Source: Paraclostridium ghonii (GTDB taxonomy: Bacteria > Bacillota > Clostridia > Peptostreptococcales > Peptostreptococcaceae). Taken from it: a stretch of DNA of 64,000 bases. Below, piece after piece: positions 54,301 through 63,874 of the stretch. The first letter of the stretch is position 1; every line of letters starts with the position of its first letter. The notes under the pieces were generated by a model. The model saw only the letters and a program-made list of their open reading frames with translations, was not told the origin of the DNA and did not search any database. The translations under genes and the position numbers were made by a program. The stretch lies in assembly GCF_030815085.1 (NCBI RefSeq), contig NZ_JAUSWG010000004.1. One strand, 5' to 3'.

Positions 54301-55464
54301 TTAGTTAAATAACTTCCCTTTAAACGCTTTTTGCATTAATGAATTAAAGTTATCTTCTAATTCTTTTAAACTATTCTCCATATCAAATTTCAATTTGTCG
54401 ACTTTTTTAACAAAGACTGCAAACTTATTTTGAACCTCAATTTGTGGTATTGGAATTAAAATCTTTTGAAGTTCTTTACTTCTAATTCCTTGTGCTGAGC
54501 TTCCAGTTTTGTATTTATCTATTTTTATTTTGAAAGCCATAGTTTGCATGTATTGAGCAAGAAAAGCATTATTTAATATTCCTCTATTTCCTTGTATAGT
54601 TATAACTCTTTGACCCATTGCAAATTTCTGCAAATCATTAGGTATTCTACATACATTTCCAAATGTATGTCCCTCAGTAACAAAAAGCACATCTCCTGCT
54701 ACCGGAAAACCTCTTTTCATCCATGAGTTATATGTTTCTTCTGATATATATTCTTCAATATACTTAAATACTCCATTACCTACTGATTTCGCATTAATCA
54801 TTCTAATTCCAGTTTCTGAAAGAGTAGGTGTTTTACCTCTATAATCTATAAAATTTGTACATTCATTTAAAGCTATCTGATTTTCATCGTTTAAGTTTCC
54901 AAACATCTCGATAAATCTTGATTTAACTAATTCATCCAAAGCTTTTATTTGCTCTTTCCTTTTGTCTATTAACCCTTGAGCTTTATCTAAAACTTCTACT
55001 ATTTTCTTTTGAGCCTCTATAGTACTTGGAACTGGTATTTCTATATTTCGTATTTCTTTTAAGTGTAAGTTAGGCACGCCTATTCCCTTTAAGCTTTTAT
55101 TGAATTGACGCTTTGTCATAGGGCTGTTAACAATATGCAGTAAGTATTGAGGATGTATTATTTCTTTAGGTCTTAATAAAGCTAAACTAACATAAATATC
55201 AAAAACTTCATCTCTATCTACAAGTGCCGCAACTCCTGTTGTCCCATTTTTAGCTAATAAAATATCATTTCTTTGTGGCTTTAATCTTTTACTCAACTGA
55301 TTATGTAGCTCTTCGGAAATATATTTAACATTGTTCCAATCTATCTTCCCACTGGTAACATTCTTAGATGATAAAAATATATATCCTTCATTACTATATG
55401 TAGGAGTTTGATGTGTACCATCAGTAATAATATAGCAAAGGTCTTCTAATTTTATAAATTCCAT
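54301..55464 (-). CDS. hsdS: Type I restriction-modification specificity subunit S
   Basis: 387 residues with two target-recognition domains, each followed by a conserved helix: KLEDLCYIITDGTHQTPTYSNEGYIFLSSKNV opens TRD1, with EAQKKIVEVLDKAQGLIDKRKEQIKALDEL as the central spacer helix, and EVQNKFAVFVKKVDKLKFDME as the distal one. It sets DNA specificity. It starts 4 bases after hsdM. No inverted-repeat-flanked second hsdS is nearby, so no phase-variable shuffling is evident. Confidence 0.93.
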   Translation of the reverse strand: MEFIKLEDLCYIITDGTHQTPTYSNEGYIFLSSKNVTSGKIDWNNVKYISEELHNQLSKRLKPQRNDILLAKNGTTGVAALVDRDEVFDIYVSLALLRPKEIIHPQYLLHIVNSPMTKRQFNKSLKGIGVPNLHLKEIRNIEIPVPSTIEAQKKIVEVLDKAQGLIDKRKEQIKALDELVKSRFIEMFGNLNDENQIALNECTNFIDYRGKTPTLSETGIRMINAKSVGNGVFKYIEEYISEETYNSWMKRGFPVAGDVLFVTEGHTFGNVCRIPNDLQKFAMGQRVITIQGNRGILNNAFLAQYMQTMAFKIKIDKYKTGSSAQGIRSKELQKILIPIPQIEVQNKFAVFVKKVDKLKFDMENSLKELEDNFNSLMQKAFKGKLFN

Positions 55465-55467
55465 ACC

Positions 55468-56931
55468 CTACACCTCTAGCATTCTTTCTAATTCTTCTAA
55501 CCCACTAACTATTTCTTTCTCTAGCTCTTTAACTCTATTCATAATCACACTAGTAGCATCATAAACAACTTCCTCATAAACTATCTCTTTATACTTATTA
55601 ATAGATAAATCATATCCATTATCTCTTATATCTTCTATATCAACAAAGAAACTTTGGTCTGTTTTTTCTCTATCTACTTCTTTATCAAGATTATTAAATC
55701 GCTCGATAATGTCATTTATATCATTATCTTCTATCTCATTTCTCTTATCATCTAAGGAATATCCATCTGCTTTCATATCATAGAACCAAACCTTATCAGT
55801 TCCACCAGTATTAGTTTTAGTAAATATCATTATAGCTGTTGAAACCCCTGCATATGGCTTAAACACTCCACTTGGCATACTTATTATAGCTTCTAGTTTA
55901 TGATTTTCTACTATCTCTTTTCTTATATCCTTATGCCCTTTTGTACTTCCAAATAATACTCCATCTGGAACTATTGAAGCACATCTTCCTCCTGTTTTAA
56001 GTATTCTTAGGAATAATGCTAAGAATAATAATTCAGTTTTCTTTGTTTTAGTTACTTTTAATAAGTCAGCACTTACTGCTTCATAGTCTAAGCTTCCTTT
56101 AAAAGGAGGGTTTGCTAAAACTAATGTAAACTTCTCTGAATCTGTATTTACTTCTGATAATGAGTCTTTGTACTCTATATTAGGGTTATCAACACCATGT
56201 AACATCATGTTCATAGCCCCTATTCTAAGCATAGTTCTATCCATATCAAATCCATAGAACATATTATTGTTAAAGTGTTCTTTTAATCCTTGTACTAAGA
56301 ATAAGTCTGCATGATTTTTTCTTAAGTATTCTTGTGATGATACTAAGAAACCTGCTGAACCTGCTGCTGGGTCTACTATTACATCTTCTGGCGTTGGTTT
56401 CATAAGTTTTACTATCATGTCTATTATGTGTCTAGGAGTTCTAAATTGACCGTTAGTACCTGCTGTAGCAACTTTAGATAGTAAATACTCGTATAAATCC
56501 CCTTTTGTATCTTTGTCTTTGTTTAATTCTAAGTTATTAATTCCATCAACTATTTTAGATAACATAAGTGGAGTTGGTATTTTAAATATTGCATCTCCCA
56601 TGTATTTTGCATAAGCAGATTTTTTGTTACCATGTAAGTTTTTTATGAAAGGGAATACTTCATTTTGTACTATTTCATACATTTTTTCTGCATTTCCTTC
56701 ATTGGCAAATTTACTCCATCTTAAGTGTTGTTGTTCATCGTTGAATGTTCTATCATAATCTACACCTAAAAGCATTGCTTCTGCTTCATTTTTTGTTTCT
56801 ATTTCATCTAATCCTTTTATAAATAATAGATATGTGAATTGCTCTATAACTTCTATTGGATTTGTAAGCCCTCCAGTCCAGAATGTTTCCCATATCTTAT
56901 CTACTTTACTTCTTAATTCACCTGTAATCAT
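55468..56931 (-). CDS. hsdM: Type I restriction-modification DNA methyltransferase subunit M
   Basis: 487 residues. N-terminal HsdM helical domain (1-125), then an N6-adenine methyltransferase: SAM motif VDPAAGSAGFLV and the catalytic LANPPFKGSLD (NPPF). It methylates the same site that HsdR would cut. First gene of the operon; the region upstream contains an inverted repeat that might serve regulation. Confidence 0.95.
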   Translation of the reverse strand: MITGELRSKVDKIWETFWTGGLTNPIEVIEQFTYLLFIKGLDEIETKNEAEAMLLGVDYDRTFNDEQQHLRWSKFANEGNAEKMYEIVQNEVFPFIKNLHGNKKSAYAKYMGDAIFKIPTPLMLSKIVDGINNLELNKDKDTKGDLYEYLLSKVATAGTNGQFRTPRHIIDMIVKLMKPTPEDVIVDPAAGSAGFLVSSQEYLRKNHADLFLVQGLKEHFNNNMFYGFDMDRTMLRIGAMNMMLHGVDNPNIEYKDSLSEVNTDSEKFTLVLANPPFKGSLDYEAVSADLLKVTKTKKTELLFLALFLRILKTGGRCASIVPDGVLFGSTKGHKDIRKEIVENHKLEAIISMPSGVFKPYAGVSTAIMIFTKTNTGGTDKVWFYDMKADGYSLDDKRNEIEDNDINDIIERFNNLDKEVDREKTDQSFFVDIEDIRDNGYDLSINKYKEIVYEEVVYDATSVIMNRVKELEKEIVSGLEELERMLEV

Positions 56932-56954
56932 TTGTGATTTTACCTCCAGTATTT

Positions 56955-56995
56955 GTACAATAGCCTAGTCATATATTTTCTAATCTTTATTGTAC
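56955..56995. promoter_or_regulatory. Inverted repeat upstream of hsdM
   Basis: GTACAATA (56955-56962) and TATTGTAC (56988-56995) form a perfect 8-bp inverted repeat, centres 33 bases apart, within the region where the leftward hsdM promoter must lie. It may be an operator. Confidence 0.35.
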
Positions 56996-57220
56996 TTATT
57001 AACATTATTATCCTTTTTTAATTTATCTAATTTTATACAATTAGATATTGCTTGTTTTATTATATCATCATTGTGTATAATATCTATAATTTACCTTATA
57101 TATCTTTATTAATTTACTTTTGCACTTTAAATTATCACATTTAATTCATTTTTTTGTCAATATATGGAATAAACATAAATTTAAAATTTTTTAAACAGTA
57201 TAGTTTTTTTATAAAATAAA

Positions 57221-57297
57221 GAGGGATGGATAGTATATTTTAGCCACATTTCAAGCATCTTTCCAGCTTGTGTGGCAAAATATACTATCCATCCCTC
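57221..57297 (+). repeat. Palindromic element, copy 3
   Basis: Outer arms GAGGGATGGATAGTATA and exact complement (17 bp, longest of the family). Within the core the stem pair GCTACA/TGTAGC has become GCCACA/TGTGGC, a two-sided compensatory change. 77 nt. Confidence 0.88.
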
Positions 57298-57428
57298 GCC
57301 CATCTATATAAAAACTAATCAAAAAATCACCTTAACAAAACTGTAGCAAATGGCATAGACATAACAGCCTTGATTAATCTTATTTTTAACATATGAAGTA
57401 TACCTAGTACTTATGAATATTTTAATAA

Positions 57429-59099
57429 TTATTTAGCTTCTTCATACATTTCATCTATTTTATCCTTCATTCCATTATCTAAAAAGTATTCAGTAATAAT
57501 CCCCATAGCACTAATAAAAAAGCTACCATCTAACTCTATAGATTTTTCTATAAACTCGATCCCCTCTTCATCATTATTCATAAGCATAATTTGTCCAACT
57601 TTGTACATAGCTATAGCACACTCTTTATCGTTTGAAGCAATATCTTTATAAAAATCTAAAGCTTTTTCATATTCTCCAAGATCTTCAAGGGCTTCTCCGT
57701 ACTCCATAATTTTTTCTATATCATCAGTATCTTCATAGTTTTTGATAATTTCAAGCTGTTCTTTATACTCTTTAGTAACCTCTTCCCATTGATCACTCCA
57801 ATATTTATACCATTGTTTATTTTTTATTTCTATTAAAGTATCTATTTCTTTTTTGTAATCATCACTTTGATCATTAAAATTAATATCATAGTTAAAATCT
57901 TCAATGCCTAAAGCTTCCATTCTTTCTTTAAAACTTGGATGAGTATCATATATAGATGATATTCTCTTTTTTATCTGATTTATCCACTGTTCTTTTCTTT
58001 TATCAACTTCACTTTCAAACTCTTCAAACAAAATAGTAAAATAATTTTTTGGTGCTTCATCATTTGACCTAATCTCTAACTTTGAATATGGATTTTCTAA
58101 AAATTTTCCCACAATTCTTGACTTAGCAATTGCTTTAGCATAAATTTCTACACTCATATGTTTAGTTACTTCTTTATCTGCTAATAACTCCTCTGTTTGT
58201 GACATTGCATCTAAATATCGCTCTAACTTCTCTATGTAAAATTTTGCAAATGGTAATAATAGTATCATTTTTATAATATTATCACCTTCATCAACTCTGT
58301 ATATTATTTCATTCCATCTAATTAAACGTCTTGAAATTTCACTTGAAATTTTTGTATCCTCATTATAAATATGAGCAAGTTCATGAATTATTGCAGCTTT
58401 AAGTTCTTCTTCATTTAATACTTTTAAAGCTTTAATACCTATTACTAAAATATTTTTCCCATTAGTTCCAAAGCCATTTAATATACATGTAACTCCAATA
58501 TTTCCATCATCAAAAATATATATCTCATCTAATTGAGGTGCTTTTGTCATTTCAATTGCACTATCTATTACTTTAAATAGTTGTGGATACTCTTCTCTAT
58601 TTATAGTTACTTCATTTGGAGATTCTAACTTTATGTATAAACTCTTTAAAATAATAATTACTGATCCTATTAAACCTAATATTATTAATCCAAATCCACC
58701 AGTCATAAAGTCTGTTTTAAGAGCAAAGTTCATAATACCTATAATCAATGATATTACTGATATAATAGTTACAACTATATAAAGTTTTTCATAAGTACAT
58801 AATATCCCTATATTCTTCCTTACACTATAAAGATTTTCTTTAGATAACAGTGTCATCTTCTTAAATTTTTCATGTTCATCATTAAATAAATCACTAGTTG
58901 AAGTATCAATAATAAACCAAGCAATAGATATTATAATTATTAGTGCGAACTCAACAAACCCAAAATTACCTATCATTGGTAAAATATTTTCATATCTTTT
59001 ATTTAAAACCATAAAAACTACTACGCCTATAGATACTATATTTGTTAAAAATATAGTTCCAAATAAGGTGTCAAAAATGATTTCTTTTCTACTTTTCAT
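57429..59099 (-). CDS. Membrane M48-family metalloprotease with C-terminal TPR region
   Basis: 556 residues. Four N-terminal TM segments (about 10-35, 45-65, 105-130, 135-160), then the Zn-protease core AAIIHELAHIYNEDTKISSE (HExxH with its distal Glu later, EELLADKE), and a C-terminal helical region with TPR-like repeats (KIMEYGEALEDLGEYEKALDFYKDIA). HtpX/Ste24-like proteases of this kind act in membrane protein quality control or regulated cleavage. Single gene. Confidence 0.83.
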   Translation of the reverse strand: MKSRKEIIFDTLFGTIFLTNIVSIGVVVFMVLNKRYENILPMIGNFGFVEFALIIIISIAWFIIDTSTSDLFNDEHEKFKKMTLLSKENLYSVRKNIGILCTYEKLYIVVTIISVISLIIGIMNFALKTDFMTGGFGLIILGLIGSVIIILKSLYIKLESPNEVTINREEYPQLFKVIDSAIEMTKAPQLDEIYIFDDGNIGVTCILNGFGTNGKNILVIGIKALKVLNEEELKAAIIHELAHIYNEDTKISSEISRRLIRWNEIIYRVDEGDNIIKMILLLPFAKFYIEKLERYLDAMSQTEELLADKEVTKHMSVEIYAKAIAKSRIVGKFLENPYSKLEIRSNDEAPKNYFTILFEEFESEVDKRKEQWINQIKKRISSIYDTHPSFKERMEALGIEDFNYDINFNDQSDDYKKEIDTLIEIKNKQWYKYWSDQWEEVTKEYKEQLEIIKNYEDTDDIEKIMEYGEALEDLGEYEKALDFYKDIASNDKECAIAMYKVGQIMLMNNDEEGIEFIEKSIELDGSFFISAMGIITEYFLDNGMKDKIDEMYEEAK

Positions 59100-59509
59100 A
59101 TGTTACTTTCTTCTCCATTTCTTTTATGTACTCTTTATTTACTTTATAAATTATACATGTTTTTATTGTCTTTTTTTGTCTTTTATTGCGTATTTAAATA
59201 TCTTTCCTATCTTTTTTTAATATATCAAACTATATAGTTTTTATTTTAATTGATTAGTAATTTATTTAATCTATATCTCTATGTCAATATATAGAAATAA
59301 AATATATAGATTTAGATAAGCTGAGAAAATTATGAAATCGATATATGTTATAATACAGGTATTAATTTGATAAGTATAATTATATTAATATCATTTGAAT
59401 TTATAGTATTTATACTTTTAACCAGATATATTATATATTCTATAAACGGTTTAACTAATATTGGATTGAAATTTTTAGGATAACATTAAAAAAACAAGGA
59501 GGGATTAAT
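59100..59509. other. AT-rich gap upstream of the DUF169 gene
   Basis: 410 bases with no gene. A TATAAT (about 59349-59354) may belong to the rightward DUF169 promoter, but no good -35 is seen. An inverted repeat (ATCTATATCT ... AGATTTAGAT type) lies near 59270-59320. Confidence 0.4.
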
Positions 59510-60337
59510 TTGCCATTTAAACACAAATCCATATCTTATGGATTACCTCAAGATAAATTCGATACAAATATCATAAAAGAATACTGTGAAGATTTAAATT
59601 GTATTTTAAATTTAAGTAGAAAACCAGTAGGAATTAAGTTGTTTTATTGCGAGGACGAATATAATAATTTAAGTTGGGAAGAACCAAAATCACAACTTGC
59701 TTATTGTTGTATGGTTGAAAAAGCCACAAGGGGAAAAAGTTTTAAAGCTAGATTAAAACATATTAATTGTGATGGAGGAACTACAGCTCTAGCCCTAGAA
59801 CCATCAAATACTAGAATTGAATCAGGAATGGAGTATTTTTCATATAATTTATATGCAACACTTGGAGCTGCTAGAAGAACCAGAGAAGGTGTAGCGGGAT
59901 TATACAAAACTCAAGCTGTTACATATGGAGTAGGTGTAGGACCGTTAGAAGATTTTGATATAACTCCAGATATAGTTATCTTTATAGTTAATCCGTACCA
60001 AGCTATGAGATTACAACAAGGATATGTTTATCATACTGGAGAAAGAATTCATGCTAGTATAGCTGCTATGCAAGGAATATGTTCAGAAGTTACAGTTGAA
60101 CCATATTTATATGGACGTATGAATATATCTACATTATGTCCAAGTACTAGATTTTTAGCTAAGTGGAAGGATGAGGAAATGGCAATAGGAATTCCACTTG
60201 AAAAATTTAAAGATACCGTTAAGGGGGTACTAGCTACTCTTAATACTACTGATAATCTTAAACAAAAGAAAGAGATATCCAAAAGATTTAAAGAAAAAAA
60301 TAAAGATGCAAATTTCATATCTTTTGAATCAAAATAA
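59510..60337 (+). CDS. DUF169 family protein
   Basis: 275 residues. The DUF169 pattern is clear: NLSRKPVGIKLFYCEDEYNN, AYCCMVEKATRGKSFKA, ITPDIVIFIVNPYQAMRLQQGYVYHTG and MAIGIPLEKFKDTVKGVLATL. A pair of cysteines (YCCMV) and the ligand-like CxxC-less core leave the function unknown; members are common in anaerobes. Start is TTG at 59510 with AAGGAGGG 7 bases upstream. It converges on the OpuC-like operon, with palindromic element copy 4 between. Confidence 0.82.
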   Translation: MPFKHKSISYGLPQDKFDTNIIKEYCEDLNCILNLSRKPVGIKLFYCEDEYNNLSWEEPKSQLAYCCMVEKATRGKSFKARLKHINCDGGTTALALEPSNTRIESGMEYFSYNLYATLGAARRTREGVAGLYKTQAVTYGVGVGPLEDFDITPDIVIFIVNPYQAMRLQQGYVYHTGERIHASIAAMQGICSEVTVEPYLYGRMNISTLCPSTRFLAKWKDEEMAIGIPLEKFKDTVKGVLATLNTTDNLKQKKEISKRFKEKNKDANFISFESK

Positions 60338-60357
60338 TATATAAATTAATAAAAATA

Positions 60358-60418
60358 GAGAGTATATTTTAGCTACATTTCAAACATCTTTTTAGCTTGT
60401 GTAGCAAAATATACTCTC
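60358..60418 (+). repeat. Palindromic element, copy 4 (short outer stem)
   Basis: Core as in the other copies, with CAAAC/GCTTG giving one mismatch; outer stem only GAGAGTATA with its complement (9 bp). It lies 20 bases after the DUF169 stop and 43 bases from the end of the convergent transporter gene. Confidence 0.82.
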
Positions 60419-60460
60419 ACTCCCCACTCATCAATAAGGTTTGATTAGAGTTTTATACAA

Positions 60461-62017
60461 CTATTTAATTAATCCTTTCTCTATTAAAAAATCTTTTGCT
60501 ACAACATCTGGATCCATGTGTAATTCATCTACCTTATAGTTAAGTTCCATCATAATTTCATCAGTTAAAACTTCTCCTAAATCTTTTAAAAGAGGTTCTA
60601 TTTCAGGATATTTATTTAAAACATCACTTTTAATTACTGGAATTACATAATATGGAGGGAAAAATTGTTTATCATCTTCAAGCAATTTTAAATCAAACTT
60701 TTTAATTAATCCATCTGTTGTGAATGCATCTATTACATCTACATCTCCATTGTTTAAAGCAATATATCTTGGTGAACTATCTAGAGCAATTTCACTTTTT
60801 AAATCAAAGTTATACTCTTTTTTCAATCCTAAAAGACCATCTTCTCTATTTAAAAATTCAAATGTAGTTCCTGCTCTAAAGTTTTTTGAAACCTTAGCAA
60901 AATCACTTATTGTTTCTAAATTGTACTTTTCAGCTGTTTCTTTAGTTACAGCTAATGCAAAAGTGTTATTAAATGACATTGGACTTAATACTTCTAAATC
61001 ATGTTTAGCTTTTAAATCACTCTTAACTGTGTTATAAATTTTATCCATATCATTTATAGGAGAGTATTTAAGTATATCAGAATATGCAGACCCCATATAC
61101 TCTAAATACATATCAATATCACCATTATTTAAAGCTGAAAAAATAACTTGTGTACTTCCAAGATTAGTTTTCTTGTCTACTGATATATCAGTATTTTCTT
61201 CTATCATATAAGCTACTAAATTTGTTAAAATCGATTGTTCCGTAAAATCTTTCCCACCAATTGTTATAACCTTATCTTTTTTTACACCACTATTTATTGA
61301 TGATATTATTAAAGCTATTACTACCATAATAGAACCTAATGATATAATAGCTCTTTTATATTTTTTATTTTTATTACTAACATTTTTTTGTATGTTTTTA
61401 GGCGTAACTAACTTTTCAATCGTTGCAAAAACAAAATCCACAACTAAAGCTAGTAAGCATGCTGGAATTGCACCTTGTAATATTTGACTATTATTAACAG
61501 TTCTTATCCCTGAAAATACAAGATATCCTAGCCCTCCAGCTCCAATAAAAGCAGCCATAGTCATTAATCCTACTGCCGTTACAGCTGATATCCTAACCCC
61601 TGCCATAATAACAGGTAATGCCAGAGGAATTTGGATTTTCATTAGGATTTGAAATTTTGTTAATCCAATTCCCTTAGCTGCTTCTAATGTACTCGGATTG
61701 ATACTTTCTAAACCTGTATAAGTATTTTTAATTATAGGCAATAAAGAATACATTACAACAGTTACTATAGCTGGCAATTTACCTATTCCTAAAAAAGGAA
61801 TTAAAAACCCAAGTAATGCCATACTAGGGATAGCTTGTACAATATTTGCAATACTTAAAATAGGCTTACTCAATTTCTTTTTATAACTTATTATAATACC
61901 TAATGGAATAGCAATTAAAATGGCACATCCTACAGATATTATGGTTAAATATATATGTTCAATTAATAAAGTTATTATTTGTTCTTTATTTTGAATAAAA
62001 TCATTTAGTAAATTCAT
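60461..62017 (-). CDS. opuCC: OpuC-type ABC transporter permease fused to substrate-binding domain
   Basis: 518 residues. The N-terminal ~210 residues are the BPD_transp permease with six TMs and the EAA-type motif (EAAKGIGLTKFQILMKIQIPLALP); after a further TM (about 228-245) comes an OpuAC/ProX-like binding domain (ITIGGKDFTEQSILTNLVAY, NGDIDMYLEYMGSAY, SSPRYIALNNGDVDVIDAFTTDG). Such fusions import betaine, carnitine, choline or, in relatives, ergothioneine. ATG at 62017 has AGGAGG 6 bases upstream; a TTG at 62032 is inside that ribosome site. One base separates it from the ATPase stop codon. Confidence 0.9.
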   Translation of the reverse strand: MNLLNDFIQNKEQIITLLIEHIYLTIISVGCAILIAIPLGIIISYKKKLSKPILSIANIVQAIPSMALLGFLIPFLGIGKLPAIVTVVMYSLLPIIKNTYTGLESINPSTLEAAKGIGLTKFQILMKIQIPLALPVIMAGVRISAVTAVGLMTMAAFIGAGGLGYLVFSGIRTVNNSQILQGAIPACLLALVVDFVFATIEKLVTPKNIQKNVSNKNKKYKRAIISLGSIMVVIALIISSINSGVKKDKVITIGGKDFTEQSILTNLVAYMIEENTDISVDKKTNLGSTQVIFSALNNGDIDMYLEYMGSAYSDILKYSPINDMDKIYNTVKSDLKAKHDLEVLSPMSFNNTFALAVTKETAEKYNLETISDFAKVSKNFRAGTTFEFLNREDGLLGLKKEYNFDLKSEIALDSSPRYIALNNGDVDVIDAFTTDGLIKKFDLKLLEDDKQFFPPYYVIPVIKSDVLNKYPEIEPLLKDLGEVLTDEIMMELNYKVDELHMDPDVVAKDFLIEKGLIK

Positions 62018-62018
62018 T

Positions 62019-63146
62019 CTATTCCTCCTCAAGTTCTATATATTGCTGGCTTAATGTAGTAACTAAGCTACTTCTAGTTACCAAACCCTTAATGATTTTA
62101 TTTTCGTTGACAACTGGAATAGCTGAAACTTTACTTTTATTAATAATATTTAATGCATCTACAATACTATCATTTGGGCTAAGTGTTGTAGTTTCTTTAT
62201 TTACAATAGATCCTATGCGCTGAGATTTATTTTCAATATCTCTTATAGATTTAGCCTTTACAACTCCAATAAACTCTTTTGTTATAACATCGGTGACTAT
62301 AAGACTATCAACTTTGTTTCTTCTCATCTTCTCAATAGCTTTTAATATTGATAATTCTGAACTACATGTAACTGGATTTTCAATCATAATATCTGAAATT
62401 TTTATAAATTCAGGAGATGACCAGATACGATTTTTCCCAATAAAACTTGATACAAACTCATTAATTGGATTTTTCAAAATGTTTTCAGGCACGTCGTACT
62501 GTACTATATTTCCATCTTTCATTATACATATCATATCTGCAATTCTTATTGCTTCATCCATATCATGTGTTACAAACACTATTGTTTTCTTAAATTTTGA
62601 TTGTAGTTCAACAAGTTCATCTTGTAAATCTACTCTTGTAATTGGATCCAATGCTGAAAAAGGTTCATCCATCAATATTATTTCTGGATCTGTTGAAAAA
62701 GCTCTTGCTACTCCTATACGTTGTTGTTGTCCTCCACTTAGTTCTGTAGGATATCTATCTAAATATTTTTCAGGATCAAGCCCTACCATATTCATTAATT
62801 TATAGGTACTCTCTTCAATATTAAAATTATCTCTTTTTTCGATTCTAGATATTATTTCAATATTTTCTCTAACTGTCATATGAGGAAATAATCCCGTTTG
62901 TTGAATTACATATCCTATATTTCTCCTAAGTTTTATTGCATCTATTTTAGAGATATCTTCTCCATTTATATAAATTTTTCCATCACTCGGATTTATCAAT
63001 CTGTTAATCATCTTTAGTAGTGTTGTTTTTCCACATCCGCTCTCTCCAATGATAGCTACAAGATTTCCTTTTTCTATTTCAAATGAAATATTTCTTAAAA
63101 CATAATTACCTTGAAATTTTTTAACTATATTCTCAAACTTGAGCAT
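62019..63146 (-). CDS. opuCA: OpuC-type osmoprotectant ABC transporter ATPase with CBS pair
   Basis: 375 residues. Walker A GESGCGKTTLLK, signature LSGGQQQRIGVA, Walker B IILMDEPFSALD; a C-terminal pair of CBS domains (about 250-370, NPVTCSSELSILKAIEKM, KETTTLSPNDSIVDALNII) as in OpuCA/OpuBA, where CBS domains bind c-di-AMP or sense ionic strength. First gene of the operon; its promoter carries the same bipartite site as the BCCT gene. Confidence 0.92.
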   Translation of the reverse strand: MLKFENIVKKFQGNYVLRNISFEIEKGNLVAIIGESGCGKTTLLKMINRLINPSDGKIYINGEDISKIDAIKLRRNIGYVIQQTGLFPHMTVRENIEIISRIEKRDNFNIEESTYKLMNMVGLDPEKYLDRYPTELSGGQQQRIGVARAFSTDPEIILMDEPFSALDPITRVDLQDELVELQSKFKKTIVFVTHDMDEAIRIADMICIMKDGNIVQYDVPENILKNPINEFVSSFIGKNRIWSSPEFIKISDIMIENPVTCSSELSILKAIEKMRRNKVDSLIVTDVITKEFIGVVKAKSIRDIENKSQRIGSIVNKETTTLSPNDSIVDALNIINKSKVSAIPVVNENKIIKGLVTRSSLVTTLSQQYIELEEE

Positions 63147-63171
63147 ACTATACCTCCCATCTTATTTGCAT

Positions 63172-63200
63172 ACAACTTATATTTTATATAAAGTTGTTTC
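63172..63200 (-). promoter_or_regulatory. Candidate BusR-like operator at the OpuC promoter
   Basis: Minus strand GAAACAACT (63200-63192), 14 bases containing TATAAAAT, AGTTGT (63177-63172). Arms and spacing are identical to the site at 2296-2324. It covers the -10 box; the start codon is 26 bases downstream of its end. Confidence 0.6.
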
Positions 63201-63404
63201 TTTTCATAATTTAATAATAACATTTAAATTATAATTCTGTAAAATTTTACTATACTCCAATAAGTAGTAATTATATGCTTTAACTAGATTTAAAGCTTCT
63301 TTTTTGCCTTTGTATCAAAAGATATTTTGCCCACTTATTCACATAATATTATATACTTTCTCCCTTTTCTTCTAGTTATTGAAGTACATATATGTACAAT
63401 AATA

Positions 63405-63549
63405 TCAAAAGTGTTCATTTAGATAACCTAATTTAATATCTGGATTAGACATAGATTTTTTAGGTGATTGAGATTTAGCGTACTTGTCAACATCAAAATT
63501 TTTATCATTCTTAAACTTAGATATTTTCTTAGCTTGATTAACACCACTT
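63405..63549 (-). pseudogene. C-terminal remnant of an unidentified protein
   Basis: An open frame with an upstream in-frame TAA and no start. It encodes about 46 basic residues, NQAKKISKFKNDKNFDVDKY and ending SNPDIKLGYLNEHF. Composition looks like a true protein end, not random AT-rich sequence. I could not name the family. Confidence 0.35.
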
Positions 63550-63581
63550 TACAAGTAATTTCAAATGTAAAGTGGTGTTAA
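63538..63581. terminator. Strong stem-loop, probable terminator
   Basis: TTAACACCACTTTACA pairs perfectly with TGTAAAGTGGTGTTAA (16 bp) around a 12-base loop. It lies at the 5' end of the remnant at 63405, perhaps in a transcript reading leftward from the flavoprotein gene. Confidence 0.5.
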
Positions 63582-63828
63582 TTCATATTAATTACAACTT
63601 ATTTTAACAAAAAAGTGAGAGTATATTTTAGCTACATTTTAAACATCTTTTCAAATTGCGTAGCAAAATATACTCTCACTTTCTATATATATTTTCTAAC
63701 TGAAAATATTCAAAAATATATAACTTTAATCTATATATTTTTCATAATGAGACAGAATTATAGTATTTGAAGTTAGAGTATAATTCCTAATAAAAATTTT
63801 ATTAATTTAATTAAATAAATCCATTTGA
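63582..63828. other. Gap before the flavoprotein gene
   Basis: About 250 bases with palindromic element copy 5 and no gene. Confidence 0.4.
63612..63682 (+). repeat. Palindromic element, copy 5
   Basis: Outer arms AAAGTGAGAGTATA with exact complement (14 bp). The core is the most diverged: inner stem reduced (TTAAAC / AAATTGC), but GCTACA/(C)GTAGC is kept. 71 nt. Confidence 0.85.
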
Positions 63829-63872
63829 ATTATAATAAAAATGACTCTATATGGAGTCCTTTTTATTATAAT
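63829..63872 (-). terminator. Intrinsic terminator of the flavoprotein gene
   Basis: ATTATAATAAAAA and GACTC pair with GAGTC and TTTTTATTATAAT around TATAT-type loop bases, directly after the stop codon. Confidence 0.85.
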
Positions 63873-63874
63873 GT

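Larger units (their letters stand above)
56932..57428. other. Gap between hsdM and the M48 protease gene
   Basis: About 500 bases without a gene. It contains the hsdM promoter region with an inverted repeat and palindromic element copy 3; the rest is plain AT-rich sequence. Confidence 0.5.

Noticed and set aside
53760..57428. Phase-variable type I system
   Set aside because: Only one hsdS, no second specificity gene, no inverted repeats within it and no recombinase nearby.
40824..63682. CRISPR repeats or integron attC sites
   Set aside because: The five palindromes are kilobases apart with no spacer periodicity, no cas genes and no integrase; the core is in the loop side, unlike attC.
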